NCBI GenBank assembly: GCA_021018995.1
Contig: CM037585.1
Location: 124,152,831-124,216,830 of the forward strand
DNA length: 64,000 nt
Source: Chloranthus sessilifolius
Taxonomy: Eukaryota > Streptophyta > Magnoliopsida > Chloranthales > Chloranthaceae
Direction of reading: 5' to 3'
This document shows positions 11,811 to 21,570 of this stretch, in pieces. The translations under genes were made by a program, and so were the position numbers. Positions within the stretch are counted from its first letter, which is position 1; each line of letters begins with the position of its first letter. The notes beneath the pieces are model-generated. The model was not told the DNA's origin. It saw only the letters and a program-made list of their open reading frames with translations, and ran no database searches.

Positions 11811-12539
11811 TGTTTTCAAGTATATATTTTCGGATTTTTTTTTTTTTTTTTTTGCTTTTTTTGTATATATTTTCAATTTTTTATTGATTTACTATGATAC
11901 AACATTACTTTTTTCAAGAAGAGACTAACTCAGAATGTCTAACTAGTGGGACATATTGAACGGTCGGAGTGATCGTCTATCTATGATTTGTCGATTTGTT
12001 GCTGGCCCTCAGTCACCCTCGATCAGATTGATCTAGGATGAGAGAGAAGTCATGTTTAGGTTTGTGATTTGGATGACATAAGATTTATCAAATAAGGTGT
12101 GGAGTCATTTAATTTCTTCTTTTGATGAGTCTTTTATGGTCGGAGTTTCCTTGTCAGGTGGAACTTTCTTTAACCTCTCAATGGAGTGGAGCATGTTGTA
12201 AAGTTGGGGTATGAGACATGGTCCTTCCCATGAGACTTTATGTAATGTTATTATTTTTAGTTGGTGGTTATTCGAGAATATTTTTGGGTTGTATTGTTTT
12301 GATTTGATGAAAGGAGTCAATTGAAGGGGAGTGTGATGTTGATTTCGTAAAGAGAGTGTCAAGGTGAGACAAAGGCAGAACAAAAGGAGAAGACAAAGAA
12401 GTGTAGACCATGGTGGACCCTTCCCTAGCGTGTGGACTTTTAGTTTTGTTTGATTCTGCTTATTTTGTTTAATTCGCACTTTGGATTTATCATGAGGTTA
12501 TTTTAAAGTTTTGTTTGTAATTTTTCGGGGAAGCTCTGT

Positions 12540-13440
12540 GTCGACTGTTTAACGTAGCGGTTTAGTTGCCGGTTGGTGTTTTAGGAAGGTTTTGATTGTG
12601 AGGTCTATGGAGATTTGGATCTGGTGATCATAAGCAATTTCAGTTGTGATGTTGATTTCATGTTGTCGCAAGATTTGAGGATTTTGTGACATATTGATTT
12701 GGATGTTGATTGGAGTCGTAAGATTTGAGCTTGGTTTAGTTTCAAGAGTGGGAGGTATGATGGTTTGGTGGGTTAGTGTATTGATAGGTTCGGTGGTTGA
12801 TTCAAAAGCGAGTGAAGTTGGGGTCTCGACAGAATTTGTCGAATCCGAAGGACTGTTTTGACCATTCCCTCTTAGCCATGTAGTCATCTAGAAGTCGAGG
12901 CACGTCATCTATGTTTATGGTAGAATCGTGTTTTGAGGTCTCGGGGGAGGGTTGTCTTTGGTGGTAGTCGTTATAGGGGATGTGAGGGGTACGTGTGTTA
13001 TGTGTCAGAGGAGTCGGATCGTATAGAGAAGTCGCCGTCCTTTCCTCTTGTTGACTTCTCGGGGTAACTCATCGTTCATCCCCCAGCCTTTGGTCTGCTA
13101 TAGCTTTGTATAAATTAGAGAAGGACTGTAGGAGGGCATCAACTTCTTTTCCTCCATTCATCAGCTTGTTAGCCATGTGGTCCATAATTTGGCTAGCCGT
13201 TGAGTTATGTCCGTCGTCACTTTCTCCGCTACTGTTGTTGTGATTTGTGTTTCATGGAAGGAAGGGGTAATTTTCGCGTTCACTGACCGTATTTACCCTA
13301 GCACGACGTTGAGCTATCCAGGGATACGGCCTAACGTTATACTCAGGATCGCTAGGGAGGCCCCATGAGGGTGGGTTGATATCCTTAAAGTTTAATTTTC
13401 TAATGCCCGATGTTTTTAATAATTTTCTATTGGTACGCAC
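12540..13440 (-). pseudogene. Gag-like remnant of region E
   Basis: The minus strand gives a run of linked frames. It starts MRTNRKLLKTSGIRKLNFK, passes PYPWIAQRRARVNT, then SGESDDGHNSTASQIMDHMA and a helical NLYKAIADQRLGDER, and then LLDDYMAKREW near 12880. Several stops interrupt it. The style (basic start, Asn/Thr/Gln-rich linker) suits the N-terminal part of a retroelement Gag, but no zinc knuckle or capsid signature is clear. An unknown accessory ORF is an alternative. Confidence 0.35.
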
Positions 13441-13741
13441 TTTTTCTGGGTTCCTTTCGGTCCCCAGAATAAGTGGTCCAATTTAGTCCAAGTGGACTCT
13501 GGCTAAGAGCGATGGAGTAATAAACTAAGAAATATTAAATTGCTGAAATTAAAGAGGCAAATATTAAATGAAGAATACCTGGGTTGATGCGATCGCCAGC
13601 TGCAGTTATTTATCGACGCTGTAACACATCACTGATCATGTTTTACGGAGAGCAGGGGCTTGTGGGTTGAACCCGTTTACTGAACATCGGCCAGCCAACT
13701 TCAGCAGCTTTAGGTTGCCTTTAATCCAACTAGTTTGGCCT

Positions 13742-13868
13742 TCTTGCTTCTGCTAGGACTCTAACGAATCTAATCTCCTAATCCTACTGGAAGTCTAATT
13801 GACCTGGTCTCCTGATCCTACTAGGAGTCTAATTTATCTAGTCTCCTAATCCTACCAGGAGTCTAATT
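13742..13868. repeat. Short tandem repeat, about 34-bp unit, 3+ copies
   Basis: Successive units contain CTCCTAATCCTACTGGAAGT, CTCCTGATCCTACTAGGAGT and CTCCTAATCCTACCAGGAGT, each followed by CTAAT. Each unit is nearly self-complementary (TCCTAATCCTACTAGGA). Confidence 0.8.
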
Positions 13869-13895
13869 AAAAAAAAAGAGTTGTGGCCCGTTATG

Positions 13896-13944
13896 CTAAG
13901 GAGGATCGGCCCCATTCCCGGGTATCCTCCGTAAGCTCCCTTAG
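13896..13944. other. Hairpin-forming segment
   Basis: CTAAGGAGGAT and ATCCTCC...CCCTTAG can pair around the GC-rich loop CGGCCCCATTCCCGGGT. It sits between the tandem repeat at 13742-13868 and an A-rich stretch. The function is unknown. Confidence 0.4.
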
Positions 13945-14034
13945 GCAAATCGGTTGGCTAAGGGTTATTTTAAAAGTATTAGAGATTAAAAACTGAATTT
14001 GAATTTAGAGAATAAGATATTTAAGGATCAAAAT

Positions 14035-14220
14035 TAAGAGTTTAAAGGTTTTAGAATTAAAACTAGAACTACGGGCTACGAACTAGAATTAAAAAATTAG
14101 GAACTAGAACTAGAAGTTAAGAATTAGAACCTAAGAGATAAGAACCAAGATCTAAGAACTAGAAATCAAGAACTAAAAATTTAAATCTAGAACTAAAAAT
14201 TAAGAACTAGAAAGAGATTA
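14035..14220. repeat. A-rich AGAACTA repeat tract
   Basis: About 185 bp made of variants of AAGAACTAGAA and AAATTAAGAACT. It is low complexity and has no coding potential. Confidence 0.75.
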
Positions 14221-14379
14221 CCTGAAGTTAAGTGCTTCTTCCTCCTTCCAAGACCCTAGAGAAGAAACTGGAGCTTGGGAAAGGCCTGAGCTCGAGAGGG
14301 AGAGGATTGCTACTAAGTTCACTCTCTAAAAATAAGTGGATTCGTTTTAAGGTCGAGATATAGGGTCTTTTTATAAGTA

Positions 14380-15045
14380 ACGGGCTAATTTCGTGCATAT
14401 GGACATGTGCAGAATTGGTCAATTCCGCGCAAGTGAAGTTGCGTTTAATTGAATTCCTCGTAGTGGGATATGCGCTTGATTCAATTTGAGTCGGCCTGTG
14501 AACTAGACGTCCTTGTTGTAGTGTACCTGGGAACCAATTTCGCACAGTGGCATATGCGCTCGATCAATTTTTGCACAGTGGTGTATGCACGTAATTCTGG
14601 TGTTCAGGCGGTCTAAGGAATTAGAGGCTAGGTTCGATTGGGAAGCAATTTCGCGCATCTAGTGAAGCGTGGAATCGAAATCCATGCAATGGCATATGCG
14701 CGAGATTCAGGTCCTTGGGCGGTTTGGGAGGTAGAGTCTCAGTCCATGTCTGAACTGATTACGTGTATAAGGGAATACGTGGAATCGATTTCGTGCAAGT
14801 GTATATGCGCAAGATCGGGGTCTTTGGGCGGTGCACGAAAGGCAGCCCTAGTCCAAGGGGGACTAATTCCGCGCAACTGTGTCTGCGTGGAATCAGATTA
14901 CGCACAAGTGTATCTGCTTGGAATCAAAGTCGTAAGTGGTCCACAGGAAGAGTAGCCTGGTCCAAGTGGGACCAATTCCGCGCATGTGGCCACACATGGA
15001 ATCGATTTCGAACAAGTGTATCTGTGCGGGATTCGGGATTTTCCT
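14380..15045. repeat. Degenerate repeat cluster in region E (right)
   Basis: Roughly ten imperfect units contain GGAATCGATTTCGTGCAAGT, GTATATGCGCGAGATTC and GACCAATTCCGCGCA. They share vocabulary with 9480-9860. Plus-strand open frames across it simply run along the repeat. Confidence 0.6.
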
Positions 15046-15245
15046 AGGTTAGGTCAGGTCCAAGCTGTAGAGCTATTGTTTCAGCCAGGGTCTTAACCAT
15101 TTACTATTGTTTCAGTAATGGTCCCCGTGTTTAGGGTTTTAAGGTCTTTAGAGAAGGTCAGTCTTTTTTCGGAGATCGTGGGCAAGGTCAAAGGTTGACC
15201 GAATAAGATTGTATACTCCGAGAGGGTAAAATTGGGGTGTCTTAA

Positions 15246-15545
15246 AATTGTGCCATGTAGTATATCATGGGCTTCATACACATAGCAGCTTCGCTTCCTA
15301 AGTGACGCATTAGTGCGTAGCGCACGGGTCGTCGTTGCTATGAAGCGCGTCGCATAAGGGTCATAAAAAACAAGGCGCCCACGCTTCAAAATGAAGCGAC
15401 CATGCTTTAGAAGCATCATCGCTTCTAAAGCGCCATAAACCATCAAGAAATAAGCGCCAATGCGACGCGCCCAAGCTTTCGAAATGAAGCCATGCTTCGA
15501 ATTTCTAGCGCCTGTGAATCCTACATGAAGCAAATGCGCTATTTA
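15246..15545. repeat. GAAGCG/CGCTTC-rich flank of element F (left)
   Basis: This stretch is dense in AAGCG, CGCTTC and GCGCC words. The part GGTCATAAAAAACA...CGCTTCAAAATGAAGCG (about 15358-15435) recurs in the same orientation at about 18008-18080 on the far side of the transposase. It may be an end or subterminal region of the Mutator-like element. Confidence 0.6.
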
Positions 15546-15630
15546 TAATATTGATTCACTATCAACCTATGATACCGCACTTTCCATCGTCCCCTATTCT
15601 GTTTGGCTCTGTCCAGCGGTAACATCCATC

Positions 15631-17929
15631 ATCCTGACCCTCTTTAGCGGACAAGTTGTGATTTTATGACCCAATTCACCACAACCCTTACAATAGCGTC
15701 TCTTCTTGTTTGATTGTTCAAAACCAACTTCCATTCCAGACTTCATTCTATCATTGTTGCTTAGCCTACCTTTGTTGGCATCTCATATTGGATCACGCAC
15801 TGTAATGTTGGCATACTCTTATAATAAAATTATGTTGCTTGCCTGGGAGGAGCTGCCCGGAGAGGCCGCGATGCTAGTGCGTCTTTCATTGTCCTCTTTT
15901 ATTCTAATGGTCTCTATGCCTTCTAATAGTTTCATCATCCCTTCTAACGTGTAATCCACCAAGCGATTCAATTCTATCCTCAACTGAATTAACTTCAGTG
16001 CAGCTTCTCTCAGCTTCCATATTTTCATCGTAGATATAGAATTGGAATCCTATTTCTCACCGACCCCCAAACGTATAGTACTATATCTATCATCTTTCGT
16101 CCATCGAGGTAGAATGTACTTAGAAGGAATTTGGTCTACCTCTACCTTGAAGTAAACATGGAAGATGTGAGAACACAACAAACCCTCTATCTCGCAGTGC
16201 TTGTAATCACAAGTGATCGTGGCATCTCCACATTTGAACCAAACTTTGAATATTCGATCGCTATCCTTCATGCCATCCCCACCACTTCTACGCACTTAGT
16301 TTATAATAATCACCCCGGCTTCCTCTTCGATCACCTTTTGGGACTTAAAAGAGGCAAACTTTCGAAACTCAAAGTGAAATTTGTCGAACATGATTCTCGT
16401 ATACACAGCAGCGACATAGCTCTCAATTGAATTTCAGAACAAGAGCTTCGACGTCGTAGAAATTGATACAAGGTCCTCCCTATTTTATCTATCGCGACGA
16501 GATTGGACGGCAAGATCGTATTGCTTGACAAATTTCGTCAAACTCGTTTGGCCATTGACATAGGTATCGAAGAAAGAATTTATACTTTCTTCGCGTTGCA
16601 TAGTGGTCATGTCGGCCCAAAAGGTATCACTCGAGTAGGATGAAATCCATTTCCTTGTAAGATCGTACATTTGTTTGAACCAAGTGTAGTCTTGCAATTA
16701 AAACTCCTCGATGAGTTCTGCCCATCTCCTTTCGAAATCATCAACCGTTTGACTGAACTTGTAATAATTGTACTTTCTCTCGAATTTCTCAAACTTCACC
16801 TTTAACTGACAGAGATGGTTCAATTCATTCCTCCCTAAGTGATATATGCAGAGGCGATGCGCAGTCCCCGGAAGAACTTAGGAGATGGACTTGCTCATCT
16901 CGTTGTATTGATTAGTGATAATTGTATTAGGTTTCTTATGACCCATGAACTTCAACCATGTGTTAAACAACTAAATGAATGTCTCTTTCATCTCATCTGC
17001 AAGCAACATATATCTAAAAAGCGTCGTCTGCCAATAATAGCTGACCCCTATAATAGGACAAAAGATAGCAACAATTTATTTATTTTGTAAGTGGTATCGA
17101 ATACCACCACATCACCAAATTGTTGATACGCCATCAGTGACCTGTGATCAGCCCAAAATATACTATGCATATAATATTCTTCGTCTAGTTCAGCTTCAAA
17201 GAAAAAACCATCTCCTTTATTCTACCTATCAATGAAGGATTCGATCACGTTCATGCACATCGGATGAATGTTACTGTCCTTTCTCACCTTCTTTAGGTAA
17301 TTCCGAGTTTGTTGAGGGCTTACTGTCACCCCAACCTCTCCATCCAAACTCGATAAAATAGCATAAATCTTGGAAGGTGAAACTATGTCATCAAATGCTC
17401 TTATCAATGATTTACTTGCCCCGTTCATCTTATCATGTGATCGTAGTTCATTCACCTTTGTAGGTGTATACAACTGATGATTATGCTACTCTCTAAATTT
17501 CATTACCTCCCACAACTTTTGGTCGTCGACCCTAATTTTCAACCTTACCTCACATCCCCATCTATTATCTCTTGAACACTTTATATCTTTGTGTATTTTG
17601 CGCTTGTCAGACTGCTTGAACCCGTCGAATGAACATACATATTTTCTCTTTATAATTTCCCCCTTTGTGGATTTGTAAGTGTTACTTTTCCTAACGCTGA
17701 AACCAACTTTCTTGGCGTAAAAATTATAGAAGTTAGATGCCTCGTCTTCATGTTTGAATTTCAAGCCGATACGTGGCTTCCATTTCTCGATGGTATTCTC
17801 GGACCCTTCACAACTATCCAATATTTTTATATCACTATCACAACCAAGTAAAACTCTTTCTAAAGAAATCGTCTCAGGGGTGAGATTTAAATCAACAATA
17901 CCTACATTGAATCCTCCAATGGAGTCCAT
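15631..17929 (-). pseudogene. FAR1/FHY3-type MULE transposase, broken
   Basis: A Mutator-like transposase of the FAR1-related type, read on the minus strand from MDSIGGFNVGIVD. The FAR1 zinc-finger domain is visible: FKHEDEASNFYNFYAKKVGF, then RKYVCSFDGFKQSDKRK and, after one stop, HNHQL. The transposase core follows: GDVVVFDTTYKINK (first catalytic Asp), KPNTIITNQYN (the usual Asp is Asn) and TAHRLCIYHLGRNELNHL. Next come a helical part (WISSYSSDTFWADM, REESINSFFDTYV), a SWIM-like box ITCDYKHCEIEGLLCSH, and near the end (about 15640-15700) a zinc knuckle CKGCGELGHKITTC. Several stops and frameshifts break the frame. It once cut and pasted the element; a domesticated FRS gene is less likely given the damage. 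Confidence 0.85.
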
Positions 17930-17959
17930 TACAAACTCTGCATTAGACGAAAAATAAAA

Positions 17960-18290
17960 TCAGCTATAGAGTCCACGAAAACGATTTATAATGAAGCGAT
18001 AAAGCGGCCATAAAAAACATCAGCGCTTCAATATGGAAGTGATGACGCTTTTCAATCGTAGCGCCATCGCTTCTATGTCCAAGCATTGTCGCTTCCTATC
18101 GCTTCACATATGAAGTGTGTGCTTCTACGTCGATTATAATTTATGTATTTTCAAATGCTTATAATTTTATGATCTCCAACCTATAAATAAGTGAAGAAAT
18201 TCATCAACCACGAGCAGATGAGTAAACCGCTTCACATACGAAGTGATGTCGCAAATTATTTCGAAGCACTGCCGCCTGGGCGGATCTATA
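17960..18290. repeat. GAAGCG/CGCTTC-rich flank of element F (right)
   Basis: AAGCGATAAAGCGGCC, AGCGCTTCAATATGGAAG and CATCGCTTCTATG recur here as in the left flank. The shared segment lies in direct, not inverted, orientation relative to 15358-15435, which is unusual for Mutator ends. Confidence 0.55.
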
Positions 18291-18360
18291 ACATATATAT
18301 GTTATAGTTTATAATTTTATGATTTGTAAGCTGAAAATAATACACAGAAACGTTCAAACT

Positions 18361-18660
18361 TACCTAAAATGTCACTCTTTTGCACTTCTATCAAGCCCCA
18401 GCTCCAAGAAAAAAGTGAAATATGTCTCTTCTGCGCTTCTATCCAGGGTGAGCTCTAGAAAGAAATAGAAATATGCCTCTTATGCGCTTTTATCCAATAC
18501 GTGCTCTAGAAAAAATAGAAATTTGTGTCTTCTGCACTTCTATAAAGTACGAGCTCCTTTTTAAAAATAGAAAATTATCTCTTCTACACTTCTATCAATA
18601 AGAATTCTTTGCACAAATAGAAAGTTGTCTCTTTTGCGCTTTTATCCAGTAACAACTTCA
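18361..18660. repeat. Tandem repeat, about 60-bp unit, five copies
   Basis: Units contain TCTCTTCTGCGCTTCTATCC, then AGCTCTAGAAAAAAATAGAAA. Copies start near 18372, 18424, 18476, 18533 and 18578, and degrade towards a GA-rich tract. Related words (TTCTGCGCTTCTATCTAG) reappear at 18787-18815. Confidence 0.8.
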
Positions 18661-18775
18661 GTAAGAGAGAGAGAGAGAGAGAAAGTTACGCGCTCATCAA
18701 TGCTCCAGTGAGAGAGAGAGAGAGAGTTTGGTGCGAGTTCGGTGTGCACTCCAGTGAGAGAGAGAAAGTTGTCGG
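18661..18775. repeat. GA microsatellite tract
   Basis: (GA)n runs at about 18665-18682, 18710-18726 and 18756-18764 within CTCCAGTGAGAGAGAGA units. The runs are simple repeat grown inside the preceding tandem array. Confidence 0.85.
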
Positions 18776-18925
18776 CTTCTGTGCTTTTGTGGGTTTCTGC
18801 GCTTCTATCTAGACCGTCATCCAGTGACAGATTAACTGTGCAAAGAAGCATAAGCGACAAAGAGGAAATAGAAATGAGGGAGAAAAAGAACCTGAAGAGG
18901 GAGGGAAAGAGAATGAACTTATACC

Positions 18926-18930
18926 ATTTT
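18926..18930. other. Target-site duplication of element G (left)
   Basis: ATTTT directly before the LTR start. The identical ATTTT follows the right LTR at 31711-31715. The 5-bp size is standard for Ty3/gypsy integration. Confidence 0.93.
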
Positions 18931-19534
18931 TGTAACGTCTCGAAAATTCGGTACATAAACGTTTCCACCTCGATAAGCGGACCAATGGGTCAAACATTTG
19001 ACCGAGTTAACTTAGACTTGGTTGACTTAAGTTACTTGGTATGTGATGGATTTATTATGCGAGGGAGGTGTAGTGGATACAGACAAAGGCATGTTCACAC
19101 ACATATATGTTAGTAAGCTATAGGTGCTTAACACATAAGGCATGTGTTAAGATTATAAGACAAAAGAGAAAGAGAAGTTATTTCTCTTAGGTTTGTTGTT
19201 TAGAAAATTTAAGGAGAGTAAATGAGAGAGAGAGTTGGGTTGTAAAATCTAGAGAATGGTATTTAATACAAGCGATTGAGCTCGGAAACTTAGCGGATCG
19301 AACTCGGGATCAAGAGAGTGGAGATTTGGGGGTTTGTAAAACCCTAGTGGCATAGAACAAGAGAAAGACGTTCAACTTTTCGAATGGGATAAGAGCTACA
19401 AATCCAAGTGTGTTTAAATTGATAAATAAAGAATTTAAAACTATTGTATATTAGTTAAATGAGTAAGGAATAGGATAGATGATGAAGAAGGAGAAAGATC
19501 ATGTTTAGATCTGGAAGTGTATAAAATCGATTGA

Positions 19535-19925
19535 ACGAAATTACAAATCATTCGATCGGTTTTAACCATAGAAGAGATAGGGAAAAAAGCAAAAGAATTA
19601 TGAAGGAAATGTTCGAACGATTTTAGAAATCGTTTGATTGATTCGAATTCTGAAGGAATCGATCGAAGGACTTTGAGAAATCGTTCGATCGATTTAGGAA
19701 CCTGTGTGAACGATTTGAAAAATCGTTCAATCGGTTTGCTAACTGACAAAAGTATTGTAGAATGAATAGTTTTGGGATCGATCGAACGAAATAGAAATCG
19801 TTCTATCGATTTTAGAGTTTCGTTTAAACGATTTTGCAAATCGTTCGATCGATTTAAATTCGTTTGATCGATTTACAAATCGTTCGATCGATTCAGAAAT
19901 CGTTCGATCGATTTGGATAAAATTC
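19535..19925. repeat. CGTTCGATCGATT word cluster, element G 5' LTR
   Basis: About fifteen variants of AAATCGTTCGATCGATTT, which is nearly palindromic, packed into 390 bp. The same word family recurs in the right LTR (29805-30195) and, within the same element, just upstream of the extra ORF (26745-27140). Confidence 0.85.
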
Positions 19926-20516
19926 AGAGTTTGTTAAGATTTTACATACGAGTAATTATGTATTGGTGTTAGGATTATAACCCAATGTTCTTACATTGAT
20001 AGTGATGAAATAAATGTGTTTGGCCAGGTCTAGTTTAAGCCGGACCTTGTGATGGTTGAATGCTAACTCGGATTGGAGAATCCGAATGTGTAAACGCGAG
20101 TGAGGTAGGGGGAATATCTGACCTCGTACCCTTAATTACGATAACATGTATATGATGATAACCTATGAATGCATGTTTTTCTTACAGTTGAGTTGAATTA
20201 TAATGTGTTCACTTTCAAATTAAGTTGAAAATGTAAAATGTAGAGTAGTATAGAAAAATGAGAAATGTTATGAGAATGTGAAGAAGTGAACTAATAAAAG
20301 AGTTCAATCATCCGAGGGATGTATGTGTACAATGGGCATCCGAAGGGTGCATCAGAAAGTGTGACATCCCAGGGATGTACAGTAGATGCAAGGATCCACG
20401 AACTTGAACATATGTAAATGAGGTTGAACAGGCTGGGAACTTATAATTATTTAGCACGATCACACGGTGAATAACTATATGTAGCACATAATTGATTTAA
20501 AGTTTTGAGAATACCC

Positions 20517-20590
20517 AACCGACGCGGCGGTATATCCGTGATTGACGCGGCAGGATATCCGTGACCGGTACGGCGGCGAATCCGTGCACC
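20517..20590. repeat. Short tandem GACGCGGC/ATATCCGTGA repeat
   Basis: Three imperfect units (GACGCGGCGGTATATCCGTG, GACGCGGCAGGATATCCGTG, GTACGGCGGCGAATCCGTG). The right LTR has a contracted version at about 30785-30835, so unit number changed after insertion. Confidence 0.75.
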
Positions 20591-20948
20591 AGTAGACATC
20601 CCAAGGATGTATAGTAGTAATGTACCCGTCACCTATGAGAAAGGAACGTGGGTCAAGTTAATAGCAAAAATAGTCTAATTAGACGACGATGGAGGGTATT
20701 CCATCGGGGCTCGATGCTATATTGCTCAGAGATTATTTAAGTTACTATTTTAAGTCATGAGACCAGCTTTGTTGAAATCATAAGCATTAATGAACATCAG
20801 ATGTCATGAGTAGAATGATAAAAGCACTCTATTTATTTTATTGCATCTCCAATGGTTTTCAATCAAATTACATTGATGAATTCATGCTTTATATATGTCA
20901 TTAAATGTATGTGAGTAAGTAAGATTTACCTGATCAGATATTATCCCT

Positions 20949-20994
20949 ATTGAGCTAGGATGTAGCTCACCTCTTTTGACTATACGTCACAGGT
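20949..20994 (+). promoter_or_regulatory. Conserved LTR block: hairpin plus GACTATACGTCACAGGT
   Basis: The hairpin TGAGCT-aggatgt-AGCTCA (20951-20969) is identical to that in element A's right LTR. It is followed by GACTATACGTCACAGGT. Element D has the same layout (hairpin arms TGAGCT/AGCTCA, then the same motif). The motif contains TACGTCA, a bZIP-type core, and ends in CAG/GT, which could also be a splice acceptor. Conservation among otherwise unlike LTRs suggests function. Confidence 0.6.
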
Positions 20995-21090
20995 TCAGAG
21001 TTAGGAGCTGCTGCTGGTGAGGTTGATCCCGAGGACTTAGATTACGTTCCGAGGGAAGAATCTGAGCCTCCTCCTGAGAAGTTCTTCTAG
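20995..21090 (+). other. Conserved acidic mini reading frame in G 5' LTR
   Basis: Thirty-one codons directly after CACAGGT, with no ATG. They read SELGAAAGEVDPEDLDYVP, continue REESEPPPEKFF and stop. The G 3' LTR copy (31240-31335) keeps length and frame. Element D's LTR encodes a comparable frame at the same place with LGIEESGGEEDPDHIP and an ESD..LED tail. It may be a terminal exon joined by splicing; no donor has been assigned. A chance frame is possible but less likely given D. Confidence 0.5.
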
Positions 21091-21200
21091 GAGTTTTGCT
21101 GCGTACTTTAAAATTTTGTAAGGGAGAGATTTAAGGCTTGACACGTCAAGCCATGTTTTGTTTATTTTGCAAGAATTAAGATGCCTGTAATATTCTTTTG

Positions 21201-21244
21201 CCGAACCATTTTGGGTGACCGCAGTAACGACACTGATGGTTCGG
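21201..21244 (+). other. Conserved LTR hairpin, element G 5' copy
   Basis: A 9-bp stem CCGAACCAT/ATGGTTCGG lies 265 bp before the LTR end. The D counterpart pairs GAACCAC/GTGGTTC and the A counterpart ACCAC/GTGGT, so a C-to-T change in one arm is matched by a G-to-A change in the other. Confidence 0.6.
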
Positions 21245-21465
21245 GCTAGTTCTTTTGTCCATACAGAGATATGGGATTAGAACTATTTTTTGGATTAATG
21301 TTTGATATGATATATTGTAGAACTGGAGATATGTTCTGCACTATATTCTTATTTTTCTTCTGTATGGTTGGGATGTACCAAGTGTTTCGCATGTTACATG
21401 GGGCACGACCTCGAGGGTCGTGCTGATGACAAGGATTTTGGGTTACCGAAATTCGGACTGTCACA

Positions 21466-21480
21466 GTTGGTATCAGAGTA
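21466..21480 (+). other. Primer-binding site of element G
   Basis: TTGGTATCAGAGTA begins one base after the LTR end. It matches the 3' end complement of plant initiator-Met tRNA (TGGTATCAGAGC), the usual primer of plant Ty3/gypsy elements. Confidence 0.92.
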
Positions 21481-21570
21481 GTTCCTTAGGATTCCTGACA
21501 AGTCTTAGATTATTGTCAGAGTAAAAGGGATCTTCTGCTAATGAAACTTTGGTTTCATGTGCAGAGCGCT

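Larger units (their letters stand above)
8992..15245. other. Region E: degraded retroelement-derived sequence
   Basis: No intact gene is visible over about 6.2 kb. Minus-strand remnants read in the order of a gypsy element: a gag-like part at about 12540-13440, then a possible pol C-terminus at 11590-11810. Degenerate repeat arrays lie on both sides (9480-9860 and 14380-15045). I could not find convincing LTR ends, primer site or target duplication. Element A appears to have inserted at its left edge and the Mutator-like element F lies to its right. Confidence 0.5.
18931..21465 (+). mobile_element. Element G, 5' LTR
   Basis: LTR of 2535 bp running TGTAACGTCTCG...GACTGTCACA. It is followed by a primer site and matched by 29204-31710. 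It contains a cluster of CGTTCGATCGATTT-like words (19535-19925), a short GACGCGGC-type tandem (20517-20590), a hairpin and splice-acceptor-like block (20949-20994), a short acidic reading frame (20995-21090) and a second hairpin (21201-21244). The two LTRs differ by scattered substitutions and small indels, so the insertion is not very recent. No TATA box is obvious. Confidence 0.97.

Noticed and set aside
14638..15047. Plus-strand open frames of about 100 codons
   Set aside because: They follow the degenerate repeat cluster; both frames are repeats of the same word translated differently.
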